Assembly (NCBI GenBank): GCA_002314685.1
Contig: DCHB01000065.1
Location: 1-43,007, forward strand
Origin: Clostridiales bacterium UBA1763
GTDB taxonomy: Bacteria; Bacillota; Clostridia; Oscillospirales; Oscillospiraceae
Reading direction: 5' to 3'
Length of the DNA stretch: 43,007 nucleotides
Numbering within the stretch: position 1 is the stretch's first letter; every line of letters begins with the position of its first letter. Shown here piece by piece: positions 34,431 to 42,811 of the stretch. The translations under genes and the position numbers were made by a program. The notes under the pieces were generated by a model. The model was not told the DNA's origin. It did no database searches and worked only from the letters and a program-made list of their open reading frames with translations.

Positions 34431-35738
34431 ATGAATTCTATGAACGATATATGGGAGGCAGTGCTTGAGGTGCTCGGCAGAGAGCTTACGCCGACCGCTA
34501 TTTCAACATGGTTTGCCGACTGTCAGCCTATCGATTTGAACGACTCCACCTTCGTTGTTCACACTCCCTCGGAGTTTAAGAGAAACATCATTCTCACCCG
34601 CTTTGCAGACACCATTAAGCAGTCTCTTTCGGATATTTTTTCAACCGACATTAACCTTATGGTGCTCGCAGGCGAGGAGTTCGGCGACTATCAGGCGTGC
34701 AAGCCCGACGATGACCCTCTGCCCGAAATGGCGGGCTACACCTTTGACAGATTTATAGTCGGCAACTCAAATCGCTTTGCTCACAATGCCGCCTATGCCG
34801 TATCGCAGAAGCCCGGCAGTGCTTACAATCCGCTGTTTATTTACGGCAACTCGGGACTCGGCAAGACTCACCTTCTGCTCGCTATCGGTCAAGCTATTCG
34901 CGAAAGAGAGCCCGCCACAAAAATCGCCTACATCAAGGGCGACGATTTCACAAATCAGCTTCTCAAATCCATTAAAGAGGGTACGGGCGAGGAGTTCAGA
35001 CTCAAATACAGAAACGTCGATTTGTTCCTCGTTGACGATATTCAGTTCATCGCGGGCAAGCAGGCAACGCAGGAGGAATTCTTCCACACCTTCAACAATA
35101 TCTACGAGGCGGGGCATCAGATAGTTATTACCTCCGACCGTCCGCCCATTGATATGAGCCTTCTCGATGACCGTCTCATGTCCCGTTTTCAGGGCGGACT
35201 CATGGCGGATATTCAGCCGCCCGACATTGAAACGAGAATGGTCATCACCCGCGCAAAGGCGGCACAGCTCGGACTCGTGCTTGAGGATGATGCAGTGGCT
35301 TATATAGCCGAGACCATTACCACCAACGTCAGGCAGATTGAGGGCGTTATAAAGCGTCTCACAGCCTACAAGGAGATACTTGACAGCAAGATAGATACAG
35401 CCGCAGTCAAGCGTGCCATAAAGGATGTTGTGCGCATCGGCACATTTATCCCCTCTCCTCAGCTTATTATCCGCGAAAGCGCACTTTACTACTCTCTCAA
35501 GGAGGAGGATCTGCGCGGACAGAACCGTTCCAAAAATACCGCGGTTGCAAGACAGATTGCAATGTATCTCATCCGCACACTGACAAATCTTTCGCTCAAG
35601 GAGATAGGCGCCGAGTTTGAGGACAGAAATCACTCGACGGTGCTTTCATCCATCAAGAAGATTGAGGACATGATCAAGACCGATCCAGCTATGGCGGCAA
35701 CGGTTCGAGACATCACCTCAAACATAAATTCGAACTGA
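34431..35738 (+). CDS. dnaA: Chromosomal replication initiator DnaA
   Basis: 435 residues. Domain I begins NDIWEAVLEVLGRELTPT; the AAA+ domain III has GNSGLGKTHLLLAIG and LFLVDDIQFIAGKQ; domain IV ends with the DnaA-box reading helix DRNHSTVLSSIKKIE. The linker domain II is short. ATG 34431 has AGGAG about 11 nt upstream; ATG 34440 is a possible alternative. It is followed by the oriC candidate and dnaN. Confidence 0.98.
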   Translation: MNSMNDIWEAVLEVLGRELTPTAISTWFADCQPIDLNDSTFVVHTPSEFKRNIILTRFADTIKQSLSDIFSTDINLMVLAGEEFGDYQACKPDDDPLPEMAGYTFDRFIVGNSNRFAHNAAYAVSQKPGSAYNPLFIYGNSGLGKTHLLLAIGQAIREREPATKIAYIKGDDFTNQLLKSIKEGTGEEFRLKYRNVDLFLVDDIQFIAGKQATQEEFFHTFNNIYEAGHQIVITSDRPPIDMSLLDDRLMSRFQGGLMADIQPPDIETRMVITRAKAAQLGLVLEDDAVAYIAETITTNVRQIEGVIKRLTAYKEILDSKIDTAAVKRAIKDVVRIGTFIPSPQLIIRESALYYSLKEEDLRGQNRSKNTAVARQIAMYLIRTLTNLSLKEIGAEFEDRNHSTVLSSIKKIEDMIKTDPAMAATVRDITSNINSN

Positions 35739-35984
35739 TTTTTACCCCCGAGTTTTCAACAATCGGATTTATTAAAACCTGTTACCGTATGTTGAAACTC
35801 AAAACCGCCTGTTTTGCCTGTTGAAAACGCGAAATTTGTGCACATTTTTGTCAACACGGAAAATTGAGCGTTATCAAGCGTTTCGGGCACTTTCCCACAA
35901 GTTTTTTTTCTACTGCTATTACTACTGAATTATTTTGATTTATAGCTTTATTTAATTGTGATTTTTTAATCGGGAGGAATTGAA
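35739..35984. other. oriC: Candidate replication origin (oriC) with DnaA-trio
   Basis: The dnaA-dnaN gap contains repeated TCAACA-type boxes: TTTTCAACA at 35753-35761, its reverse complement at 35819-35827, GTTTCAACA (minus) at 35790-35798 and TTGTCAACA at 35848-35856. TTTCCCACA at 35891-35899 is closest to the TTATCCACA consensus. Ten bases on lies CTACTGCTATTACTACTG (35910-35927), six tandem triplets matching the DnaA-trio motif, then an AT-rich stretch to about 35970 suited to unwinding. This order (box, trio, AT-rich) is that known for bacterial origin unwinding regions. Confidence 0.75.
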
Positions 35985-37091
35985 ATGAAACTCACCTGCG
36001 AAAAGCACGTTCTTCAGTCTGCCGTTGCCGTCAGCGCGAGGGCTGCGGCATCAAAAAGCCCCATTCCCACACTCGAGGGTATTCTCCTTGAGGCGGGCGA
36101 AAGCCTGAGAGTTACGGGCTATGACCTTAAAAAGGGTATCTATACAAATATTGAGGCTGAGGTTACTCAGCCGGGCTCAATAGTTTTGGATGCAAAGCTT
36201 TTCGGCGAGATGGTAAGACGAATGCCCGACGGTATGATTTCCATTGACTGCGATGAGCAGAACATGACAACCGTTAAATGCGGAAAAACTGAGTTCAGCT
36301 TTATGGGCATGGATTCCGAGGAATATCCCGAGCTTCCCTCCGTTGACGGTCTCAAGACCTACGAAATCGAGCAGGGCATTTTGAAGAGCATGATCAATCA
36401 GAGCATATTTGCCGTCAGCGACAATGATGCACGCCCCGTTTACACGGGCTCGATGTTTGAAATAGAAAACGGCGTTCTGACCTTGGTATCCGTTGACGGC
36501 TACCGTCTTGCACTGCGCCGCGAAAAGATCGAAGGTCCCGAGGAGCATAACGAGTTTATAGTTCCCGGTGCCGCGCTTGTTGACTTGGAGAGAATTTCCG
36601 CAACAGACTCCGAGGAAAAGATTAAAATTTCCGTCGGCGGAAATCATGTTTCCTTCACAGTCGGCGACACGGTTATCGTTTCCCGCAGACTCGAGGGCGA
36701 CTTCCTTAATTACAGAAAGGCACTGCCCGAGAATTTCAAATTTACGGTCAAGGTAAATCGCTCGGAAATGCTCAGAGCAGTTGACCGCGTTGTGCTTATT
36801 GTTGACGAGAAAACTAAAAATCCCGTGCGTCTTTGCTTCAATGAGGGCTTTATCGACTGCCTGTGCAAAACTCCCATCGGTAAGGCGGAGGATGTCTGCT
36901 TCTGCGAGGGTAACGGCGAGGGCATGGAGATAGGCTTCAACGGCAAATATCTCATGGACGCACTCAAGGCGGCACCCGCCGAGGAAATTTATGTGTGCCT
37001 CAACACAAACTCATCGCCCTGCGTGTTCCTGCCCGCAGATGAAAGCGACAAGTTTAAGTTCATGATTTTGCCGATAAGACTCAGAGCATAA
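35985..37091 (+). CDS. dnaN: DNA polymerase III beta sliding clamp
   Basis: 368 residues in three clamp domains. N-terminal MKLTCEKHVLQSAVAVSARA, middle PVYTGSMFEIENGVLTLVSVDGYRLALR and C-terminal FKFMILPIRLRA, the last being the family's MPIR-type end. It forms the ring that holds polymerase on DNA. GGGAGGAATTGAA precedes the ATG. Confidence 0.98.
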   Translation: MKLTCEKHVLQSAVAVSARAAASKSPIPTLEGILLEAGESLRVTGYDLKKGIYTNIEAEVTQPGSIVLDAKLFGEMVRRMPDGMISIDCDEQNMTTVKCGKTEFSFMGMDSEEYPELPSVDGLKTYEIEQGILKSMINQSIFAVSDNDARPVYTGSMFEIENGVLTLVSVDGYRLALRREKIEGPEEHNEFIVPGAALVDLERISATDSEEKIKISVGGNHVSFTVGDTVIVSRRLEGDFLNYRKALPENFKFTVKVNRSEMLRAVDRVVLIVDEKTKNPVRLCFNEGFIDCLCKTPIGKAEDVCFCEGNGEGMEIGFNGKYLMDALKAAPAEEIYVCLNTNSSPCVFLPADESDKFKFMILPIRLRA

Positions 37092-37100
37092 GGAAAAGCT

Positions 37101-37313
37101 ATGGAAAAAATTGAAATCAGCACGGAATTTATAAAGCTCGACTCGCTTTTGAAATTTGCCGCACTCGTCGGTACGGGCGGTGAGGCAAAATACGTGATTG
37201 CAGAGGGCATGGTTAAGGTCAACGGTGAGATCTGCACTCAGCGCGGCAAGAAAATTTACGCGGGCGATAAGGTCAGCTTTGAAAATAACGAGCTTGAAAT
37301 TGTTAAAGCATGA
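37101..37313 (+). CDS. yaaA: S4-domain RNA-binding protein YaaA
   Basis: 70 residues, a lone S4 domain: FIKLDSLLKFAALVGTGGEAK and AEGMVKVNGEICTQRGKKI. The gene is conserved between dnaN and recF in Firmicutes; a ribosome-linked role has been proposed for the family. It overlaps recF by 4 bases (ATGA). Confidence 0.92.
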   Translation: MEKIEISTEFIKLDSLLKFAALVGTGGEAKYVIAEGMVKVNGEICTQRGKKIYAGDKVSFENNELEIVKA

Positions 37314-38410
37314 AAATTAACAGAATAGCCCTTAACGGCTTTCGTAATTACGATTTTGAAACTGCGGAATTTTCGCCCGAGACGAATGTAATCTACGGCG
37401 AAAATGCGCAGGGCAAAACTAATCTTTTAGAGGCGGTTTATATTTTAGCTGCGGGCAAAAGCTTCCGCACGAGATTTGACCGCGAGCTTATAGGCTTCGG
37501 CTGTGATTCGGCTGAAATTTTAGCCGACATTGAAAGTCATGAGCGCGAGCAGACGGTGAGAATTGTTTTCCGCAACGGTGTCCGCAAGCAGATAACGGTC
37601 AATGCCGTTAAGAAGACTGCCTCGGAGCTCAGCGGAACACTTACCGCGGTGCTGTTTTCTCCCGATGACTTAAATCTTATCAAGGAGGGCGCGGCGGCAC
37701 GGCGCAGGCTTATGGATAACGCCATAAGTCAGATAAGACCGCGCTATGCGGAGTATCTTTCGCAGTACAACAAGCTTTACGAGAGCAAGACGCGAATACT
37801 GAAGGATTGGCGCGAAAAGCCCTCACTGCTCGACACGCTCGACGATTTTTCCGACGGGATGTGCAGATATTCTGCTCAGCTCATCCGATACCGCGCCGCA
37901 TTTGCCGCAAGGCTTGCGGAGGAGGCGGCACCCATTCACAGCGAGTTTTCGGGTGCGGGCGAGAGGCTCGGAATTGAGTATTCAACCGTTTCGACGGTTA
38001 AAAATCCGACGGGCTCCGCGCAGGAGATTTATTATGATTTGTGTGAGCATCAGGAGGCGCACCGCAAGGCTGAGATTGAGTCTCAGCAGTGCCTCACGGG
38101 TGCGCATAAGGACGACCTTCTGATTTCCATAAACGGTCAGACCGCGCGCAGCTTCGCAAGTCAGGGACAGACGAGGACGGCGGCACTTTCAATAAAGCTT
38201 GCCGAGCGCGAAATCTATCTTGACGAGACGGGCGAGTATCCGATTTTACTGCTCGACGATGTTTTGAGCGAGCTTGACACACGCAGGCAGGAGTTTGTGC
38301 TCAACCGCATAGGCGGCGGGCAGACGCTCATCACCTGCTGTGAGGATGAGGGTATTTCAAACCGCACGGGAGGCAAGGTTCTGCACGTTGAGAAAGGCAG
38401 GATACGCTGA
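37310..38410 (+). CDS. recF: Recombination/repair ATPase RecF
   Basis: 366 residues, SMC-like ATPase. Walker A YGENAQGKTNLLEA, signature GQTRTAALSIKLAE and Walker B LLLDDVLSELDTRRQEF are all present. RecF with RecO/RecR loads RecA on gapped DNA. It overlaps yaaA at the start and remB by one base at the end. Confidence 0.97.
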   Translation: MKINRIALNGFRNYDFETAEFSPETNVIYGENAQGKTNLLEAVYILAAGKSFRTRFDRELIGFGCDSAEILADIESHEREQTVRIVFRNGVRKQITVNAVKKTASELSGTLTAVLFSPDDLNLIKEGAAARRRLMDNAISQIRPRYAEYLSQYNKLYESKTRILKDWREKPSLLDTLDDFSDGMCRYSAQLIRYRAAFAARLAEEAAPIHSEFSGAGERLGIEYSTVSTVKNPTGSAQEIYYDLCEHQEAHRKAEIESQQCLTGAHKDDLLISINGQTARSFASQGQTRTAALSIKLAEREIYLDETGEYPILLLDDVLSELDTRRQEFVLNRIGGGQTLITCCEDEGISNRTGGKVLHVEKGRIR

Positions 38411-38676
38411 TGTATCTGCATTTAGGCTCGGGTGCCGTTGTGCGCACGGAGAGCATTATCGGTGTGTTCGACCTTGACAACACAAGCCAGTCGCATATTA
38501 CGAGAAAATATCTTTCCGCCGCTGAAAAAAGCGGTCAGGTTATAAATGTTGCCGAGGATATTCCGAAGTCCTTCGTCGTGTGCAGTGACGCGGACGGATG
38601 CAGGGTTTATCTCAGTCAGATGGCAACGCAGACACTCTTAAAACGAGCAAACGATAAAATCACTGATTTTAAGTGA
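38410..38676 (+). CDS. remB: RemB/YaaB-like DUF370 protein
   Basis: 88 residues. YLHLGSGAVVRTESIIGVFD and KSFVVCSDADGCRVYLSQ match the DUF370 family (RemB/YaaB of B. subtilis, beside recF). RemA/RemB influence extracellular-matrix genes. The start overlaps the recF stop (TGATG). Its stop codon lies at the edge of a repeat array (GTGATGAACTAAGAGTGA), so the last residues may have been shaped by repeat insertion. Confidence 0.9.
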   Translation: MYLHLGSGAVVRTESIIGVFDLDNTSQSHITRKYLSAAEKSGQVINVAEDIPKSFVVCSDADGCRVYLSQMATQTLLKRANDKITDFK

Positions 38677-38884
38677 TGAACTAAGAGTGAAGAGTGATGA
38701 GTTAGCGGGCTCATTGCGCTACGCTCCATTCACCCCTACGGTGTTGGATTTAGTCTTCATCCGTTTACTAATCACTCATAGTTCATAGTTCATCACTCGC
38801 AAAGCGGGCTCATTGCGCTACGCTACATTCACCCCTACGGCGAAAAACTAAGTCAGCATCCGTAGGGGGGAATGAAATGACCCC
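38677..38884 (+). repeat. Left RAYT-flanking array: two REP-A units and one REP-B
   Basis: REP-A at 38707-38739 and 38806-38838 (99-bp period), with TCACTCATAGTTCA-type links between them. The second REP-A is followed by a 23-nt spacer and REP-B at 38862-38884 in opposite orientation (CTAC...GTAG), forming a BIME-like pair ending 32 nt before the transposase start. Confidence 0.85.
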
Positions 38885-38916
38885 GCAATACTTGCAACAA
38901 AAAAACGGAGGCGCTT

Positions 38917-39411
38917 ATGCAAGAGAACAGAGAATATCCTAAACGCAAGCAAATCCGTTTGCCGAATTATGACTATGCTTCTAATGGGGCATATCACGTG
39001 ATAATTTGCACATTAAAAAAACAGAAAATTCTATCAGAAATTATCCCGCCCGCAGACGAGCTTTCACCCCCGCAAATAAATCTGACAGAAGTCGGCACAA
39101 AAGCAGAAAAAGCTATACAGGCATTCAGCCGTCGATACAGCTTCATTCACATTTCTGAATATTGCATCATGCCGAATCACATTCACCTGATGATTGAATA
39201 CGGAGCAGAAGAGTCTTCGAAAATTAAAAGCGTTTCCTTAAGCAATGTGATAAGCAGATTGAAAAGCACAATAAGCGTCGCCGCAGGGCATAAGCTGTGG
39301 GAGAAAAGCTTTTACGAGCATGTTATCAGAGACGAGCAGGACTATATAGCTACAATAAAATACATTCAAGATAACCCCGCAAAATGGAATCTCGATAAAT
39401 ATTACCTATAG
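38917..39411 (+). CDS. REP-associated tyrosine transposase (RAYT, Y1/IS200-like)
   Basis: 164 residues, Y1 transposase fold. NYDYASNGAYHVIICT begins the domain; MPNHIHLMIE is the HUH metal site; the C-terminal WEKSFYEHVIRDEQDYIAT and KYIQDNPAKW are typical of RAYT (TnpA_REP) proteins, with the catalytic Tyr most likely the Y of EQDYIATIKYI. RAYTs cut single-stranded hairpin DNA carrying a GTAG-like tetranucleotide. GGAGG lies 6 nt before ATG 38917. It is AT-rich relative to neighbours and is surrounded by GTAG palindromes, its probable substrates. There are no IS ends or accessory tnpB. Confidence 0.9.
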   Translation: MQENREYPKRKQIRLPNYDYASNGAYHVIICTLKKQKILSEIIPPADELSPPQINLTEVGTKAEKAIQAFSRRYSFIHISEYCIMPNHIHLMIEYGAEESSKIKSVSLSNVISRLKSTISVAAGHKLWEKSFYEHVIRDEQDYIATIKYIQDNPAKWNLDKYYL

Positions 39412-39436
39412 CAAACAGTTTTGACATTGGTTAGAC

Positions 39437-40045
39437 GGGCTCATTGCGCTATCGCTCCATTCACCCCTACGGTGTTGGATTTAGCTTGCACCCGCTTACT
39501 AATCACTAATAGTTCATAGTTCATCACTCTTAAAGCGGGCTCATTGCGCTACGCTTCATTCACCCCTACGGTGTTGGATTTAGTCTGCACCCGTTTACTG
39601 ATCACTCATGGTTCATAGTTCATCACTCACAAAGCGGGCTCATTGCGCTACGCTCCATTCACCCCTACGGTGTTGAATTTAGCTTGCACCCGTAGGGGGG
39701 AATGAAATGACCCCGTCTTTTCAATCTCGGTTAAACGCTTCATCTAATCGTTTTTGCAGGTGTCCCGACCGGTGACATTCTGCTAAAGTCAAGATGTACC
39801 CTAACTAATCAGTGCACAGCAAAGTTCAGCACAAAGCGGGCTCATTACGCTATCGCTCCATTCACCCCTACGGCGTTGGATTAAGCTTGCACCCGTTCAC
39901 TAATCACTAATCACTCATAGTTCATCACTCACAAAGCGGGCTCATTGCGCTATCGCTTCATTCACCCCTACGGCGTTAGATTTAGCTTGCACCCGTTTAC
40001 TAATCACTCATCACTCTTCACTCTTCACTTTTAGTTCTTAGTTCA
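39437..40045 (+). repeat. Right RAYT-flanking array: five REP-A units, REP-B and family C
   Basis: REP-A at 39437-39470, 39537-39569, 39636-39668, 39838-39871 and 39938-39971 (99-100 bp period). REP-B is at 39692-39714, facing the third REP-A across a 23-nt spacer, and directly followed by family C (39723-39805). Units carry the links TTTAGCTTGCACCCG and TCACTCATAGTTCATCACTC. Variant arms (GCGCTACGC, GCGCTATCGC) keep the small hairpin. No gene in this stretch. Confidence 0.88.
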
Positions 40046-40080
40046 TCACTAAAAAATTTTTTGTTAAAATAATTTTTTTG

Positions 40081-40098
40081 TTGTACGCAAACGTACAA
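40081..40098. promoter_or_regulatory. Palindromic operator-like site upstream of gyrB
   Basis: TTGTACG-CAAA-CGTACAA, a perfect 7-bp inverted repeat 63 nt before the gyrB start, preceded by a long A/T run. Regulator unknown; it does not match the LexA consensus I know. Confidence 0.5.
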
Positions 40099-40161
40099 GT
40101 TTTGCCCCGATGCGCCGTATGGGTAGAGGAGCAAATTTACAGTTGAAAGGCGATTTGAAAA

Positions 40162-42093
40162 ATGTCCGACATTAACGAAAAAATTACACAGGAATATGAC
40201 GCCTCGCAAATTCAGGTGCTCGAGGGACTCGAGGCAGTCCGTAAGCGCCCGGGTATGTATATAGGCTCGACCTCGTCATCGGGTCTGCATCACCTCGTTT
40301 ACGAAATTGTCGATAACTCAATCGACGAGGCGCTCGCAGGCTACTGCAACCGTATTGAGGTAGTAATCGAGCCCGGCGACGTTATTTCCGTCACCGATAA
40401 CGGACGCGGCATCCCCGTCGATATTCAGGAGCAGACGGGCAAGAGCGCTCTTGAGGTCGTATTCACCGTTCTGCACGCGGGCGGCAAGTTCGGCGGCGGA
40501 GGCTATAAGGTCTCGGGCGGTCTGCACGGTGTCGGCGCATCTGTCGTCAACGCGATGAGCGAATGGCTCATCGTTCAGGTACACAAGAACGGCAAAATTT
40601 ATGAAATGCGCTTTTCAAGAGGCAACATCACGCAGGAGATGCGCATAGTCGGCGACACTGACCGCACAGGCACAACAGTGCGCTTCAAGCCCGATCCCGA
40701 AATGTTCGACGAGACCGTTTACGACTATGAAATTCTGCACACCCGTATGCGTGAGCAGGCGTTCTTGAACGGCGGACTTTACATTTCCACCGAGGATAAG
40801 CGCGAGGGCAAGGAGCAGAAGGACGAGATGTGCTACGAGGGCGGCATCCGTGAATTCGTCAGCTTCATAAATCAGAACAAGACCCCCATGCACAGCGACG
40901 TTATCTATATGCGCGGCGAGCGCGCCGACTCTGAGGCGGAGATTGCCCTGCAATATAATGACAGCTACAACGAAATTACGGTTTCGTTTGCAAATAACAT
41001 TCACACCCCCGAGGGCGGTATGCACGAGACGGGCTTCCGCACCGCATTAACCCGCGTGCTGAATGCTTACGGCATAAAGGCGGGTATTCTCAAAAACGAC
41101 GACAAGCTTTCGGGCGAGGACTGCCGCGAGGGTATGACGGCGATTATTTCCGTCAAGCTCACCGAGCCGCAGTTTGAGGGACAGACCAAGGCGAAGCTCG
41201 GCAACAGCGAGATGAGAACGCTTGTTGACAGCGTTGTCTCCGACAAGCTCGAGCAGTTTTTAGAGGAAAATCCCGCAGTCGGCAAGACAATTCTTGAGAA
41301 GGCGATGACCGCATCGAGAGCACGCGAGGCGGCAAGAAAGGCAAGAGAATCCGTGCGCCGCAAGACGGGGCTTGAATCGGGACAGATGCCCGACAAGCTT
41401 CAGGACTGCAACGAGCGTGACCCGAGCCTCTGCGAAATTTACATCGTCGAGGGTGACTCCGCCGCAGGCTCCGCAATTCAGGGCAGAGACTCCCGCTTCC
41501 AGGCGATTCTTGCCATGTGGGGCAAGATGCTCAACGTCGAAAAGGCAAGAGCAGATAAAATTTACGGCAACGACAAGCTGTACCCGCTAATAGTCGCTCT
41601 CGGCGCGGGCATAGGCGATGAGTTCAACATCGAAAAGCTCCGCTACCACAAGATAATAATTATGGCCGATGCCGATGTCGACGGTGCTCATATCAGAACG
41701 TTACTTTTAACATTCTTCTTCAGATTTATGCGTCCGCTTATAGATAACGGCTACGTTTATTCGGCTGTTCCGCCGCTTTATAAGCTTACAAGAGGCAAAA
41801 ACACGAAGGTTGCATACTCCGACGAGGAGCGTGACCGCATAAGTGCGGAGCTTAAGGAAGGCAATCCGAACGCAAAAGTCGATATTTCAAGATATAAAGG
41901 TCTCGGTGAAATGAATCCGCAGGAGCTTTGGGAAACGACAATGGACCCCGAAAGACGTACGCTGAGAAAAATCACTCTCGAGGATGCCGAAGAAGCCGAC
42001 AGAATTTTCTCGATTCTTATGGGCGAACAGGTTGACCCACGACGTGAGTATATCGAAGAAAACGCAAGATATGCGGTAAACTTGGACTACTAA
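40162..42093 (+). CDS. gyrB: DNA gyrase subunit B
   Basis: 643 residues. The GHKL ATPase shows GMYIGSTSSSGLHHLVYEIV, DNSIDEALAG and DNGRGIPV; the TOPRIM domain has EGDSAAGSA and DADVDGAHIRTLL; the C-terminus ends GEQVDPRREYIEENA. With GyrA it introduces negative supercoils. AAAGG lies upstream of the ATG. gyrA, often next in Firmicutes, is not in the window; a pair of unknown membrane proteins follows. Which of the repeat-array DNA or the palindrome at 40081 contains its promoter is unclear. Confidence 0.97.
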   Translation: MSDINEKITQEYDASQIQVLEGLEAVRKRPGMYIGSTSSSGLHHLVYEIVDNSIDEALAGYCNRIEVVIEPGDVISVTDNGRGIPVDIQEQTGKSALEVVFTVLHAGGKFGGGGYKVSGGLHGVGASVVNAMSEWLIVQVHKNGKIYEMRFSRGNITQEMRIVGDTDRTGTTVRFKPDPEMFDETVYDYEILHTRMREQAFLNGGLYISTEDKREGKEQKDEMCYEGGIREFVSFINQNKTPMHSDVIYMRGERADSEAEIALQYNDSYNEITVSFANNIHTPEGGMHETGFRTALTRVLNAYGIKAGILKNDDKLSGEDCREGMTAIISVKLTEPQFEGQTKAKLGNSEMRTLVDSVVSDKLEQFLEENPAVGKTILEKAMTASRAREAARKARESVRRKTGLESGQMPDKLQDCNERDPSLCEIYIVEGDSAAGSAIQGRDSRFQAILAMWGKMLNVEKARADKIYGNDKLYPLIVALGAGIGDEFNIEKLRYHKIIIMADADVDGAHIRTLLLTFFFRFMRPLIDNGYVYSAVPPLYKLTRGKNTKVAYSDEERDRISAELKEGNPNAKVDISRYKGLGEMNPQELWETTMDPERRTLRKITLEDAEEADRIFSILMGEQVDPRREYIEENARYAVNLDY

Positions 42094-42111
42094 TCAGAAC
42101 ACGAAGAGTAC

Positions 42112-42157
42112 GTAGAACCCTGCGGGTTCTACAGAGTTGAGAGTTGAGAGTTGAGAG
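42112..42157. repeat. Perfect 9-bp hairpin followed by AGAGTTG heptamers
   Basis: GTAGAACCC-TGC-GGGTTCTAC (42112-42132) is followed not by a T tract but by tandem GAGTTGA heptamers (about 42134-42157). It sits between gyrB and the next gene and could be a weak terminator or an mRNA-stabilising hairpin; it also starts with GTAG. Confidence 0.6.
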
Positions 42158-42174
42158 AAAACAAAGGAGATAAA

Positions 42175-42795
42175 ATGAAAAACGGGATTGATAAATTCCT
42201 GACAAGCGACAAAGTGCTTTACTCTTTGCCGTGGATTTATACGGTAAGCACAATAGCTTATGAAATAATATGTTTTATTTATTATAAGTCAATGTCGGGC
42301 ATTTTTACGCTCGGAATTGAAATAATGAATATTCTGCTTGTTTTCGGCATTGCAATATCATATAAGGTACACGAAAAGAACATAATGAAATCGCTTTTCG
42401 GTGCAATAATGATGGAACGTGTAATTGCTTCGTTCAATCTTTTAACATCTCACTTCTCTTATGAAGGATATACATTTATAAAAGTCGAGACAGTTATAAC
42501 GCTTTTGCTTTATATTCTTCTTCTTGTCAACCATCTTATTCTCGGCTACGGTCACAAGGCGAATCCGTCAAGAGTAAGTCTGAACCGCACAGTCGGTTTT
42601 CTTCTGATTGTTATGTCGATAATAAACGGTGTCTATGAAATGAGCTGGTACATAGCAAATCCGGAATATCTTGACAGCATAATGCCGATAATTATTTCTT
42701 TGCTTGTAATTATTTCCGATGCCGCAATAGTTCTTGAAATCCTTTGCATTGAAACAAAAGTTGATGCTTACAAAATTATAAGAGAAAATAAATAA
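42175..42795 (+). CDS. Unknown multi-helix membrane protein (paralogue A)
   Basis: 206 residues, about six membrane helices, AT-rich. It begins MKNGIDKFLTSDKVLYSLPW and ends in a basic cytoplasmic tail. I do not recognise a family. AAAGGAG lies about 6 nt before ATG 42175; the in-frame ATG at 42151 has no such site. A close relative starts 16 nt downstream, so the pair arose by tandem duplication. Confidence 0.7.
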   Translation: MKNGIDKFLTSDKVLYSLPWIYTVSTIAYEIICFIYYKSMSGIFTLGIEIMNILLVFGIAISYKVHEKNIMKSLFGAIMMERVIASFNLLTSHFSYEGYTFIKVETVITLLLYILLLVNHLILGYGHKANPSRVSLNRTVGFLLIVMSIINGVYEMSWYIANPEYLDSIMPIIISLLVIISDAAIVLEILCIETKVDAYKIIRENK

Positions 42796-42811
42796 AAAGA
42801 GGGAAGATACA

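Noticed and set aside
39437..40045. CRISPR array
   Set aside because: Units of 99-100 bp are almost identical throughout, without unique 30-40 bp spacers, and no cas genes are present; they are REP units.
42112..42132. Intrinsic terminator of gyrB
   Set aside because: The stem is perfect but is followed by purine-rich heptamers instead of a T tract, so it was listed as a hairpin, not a terminator.
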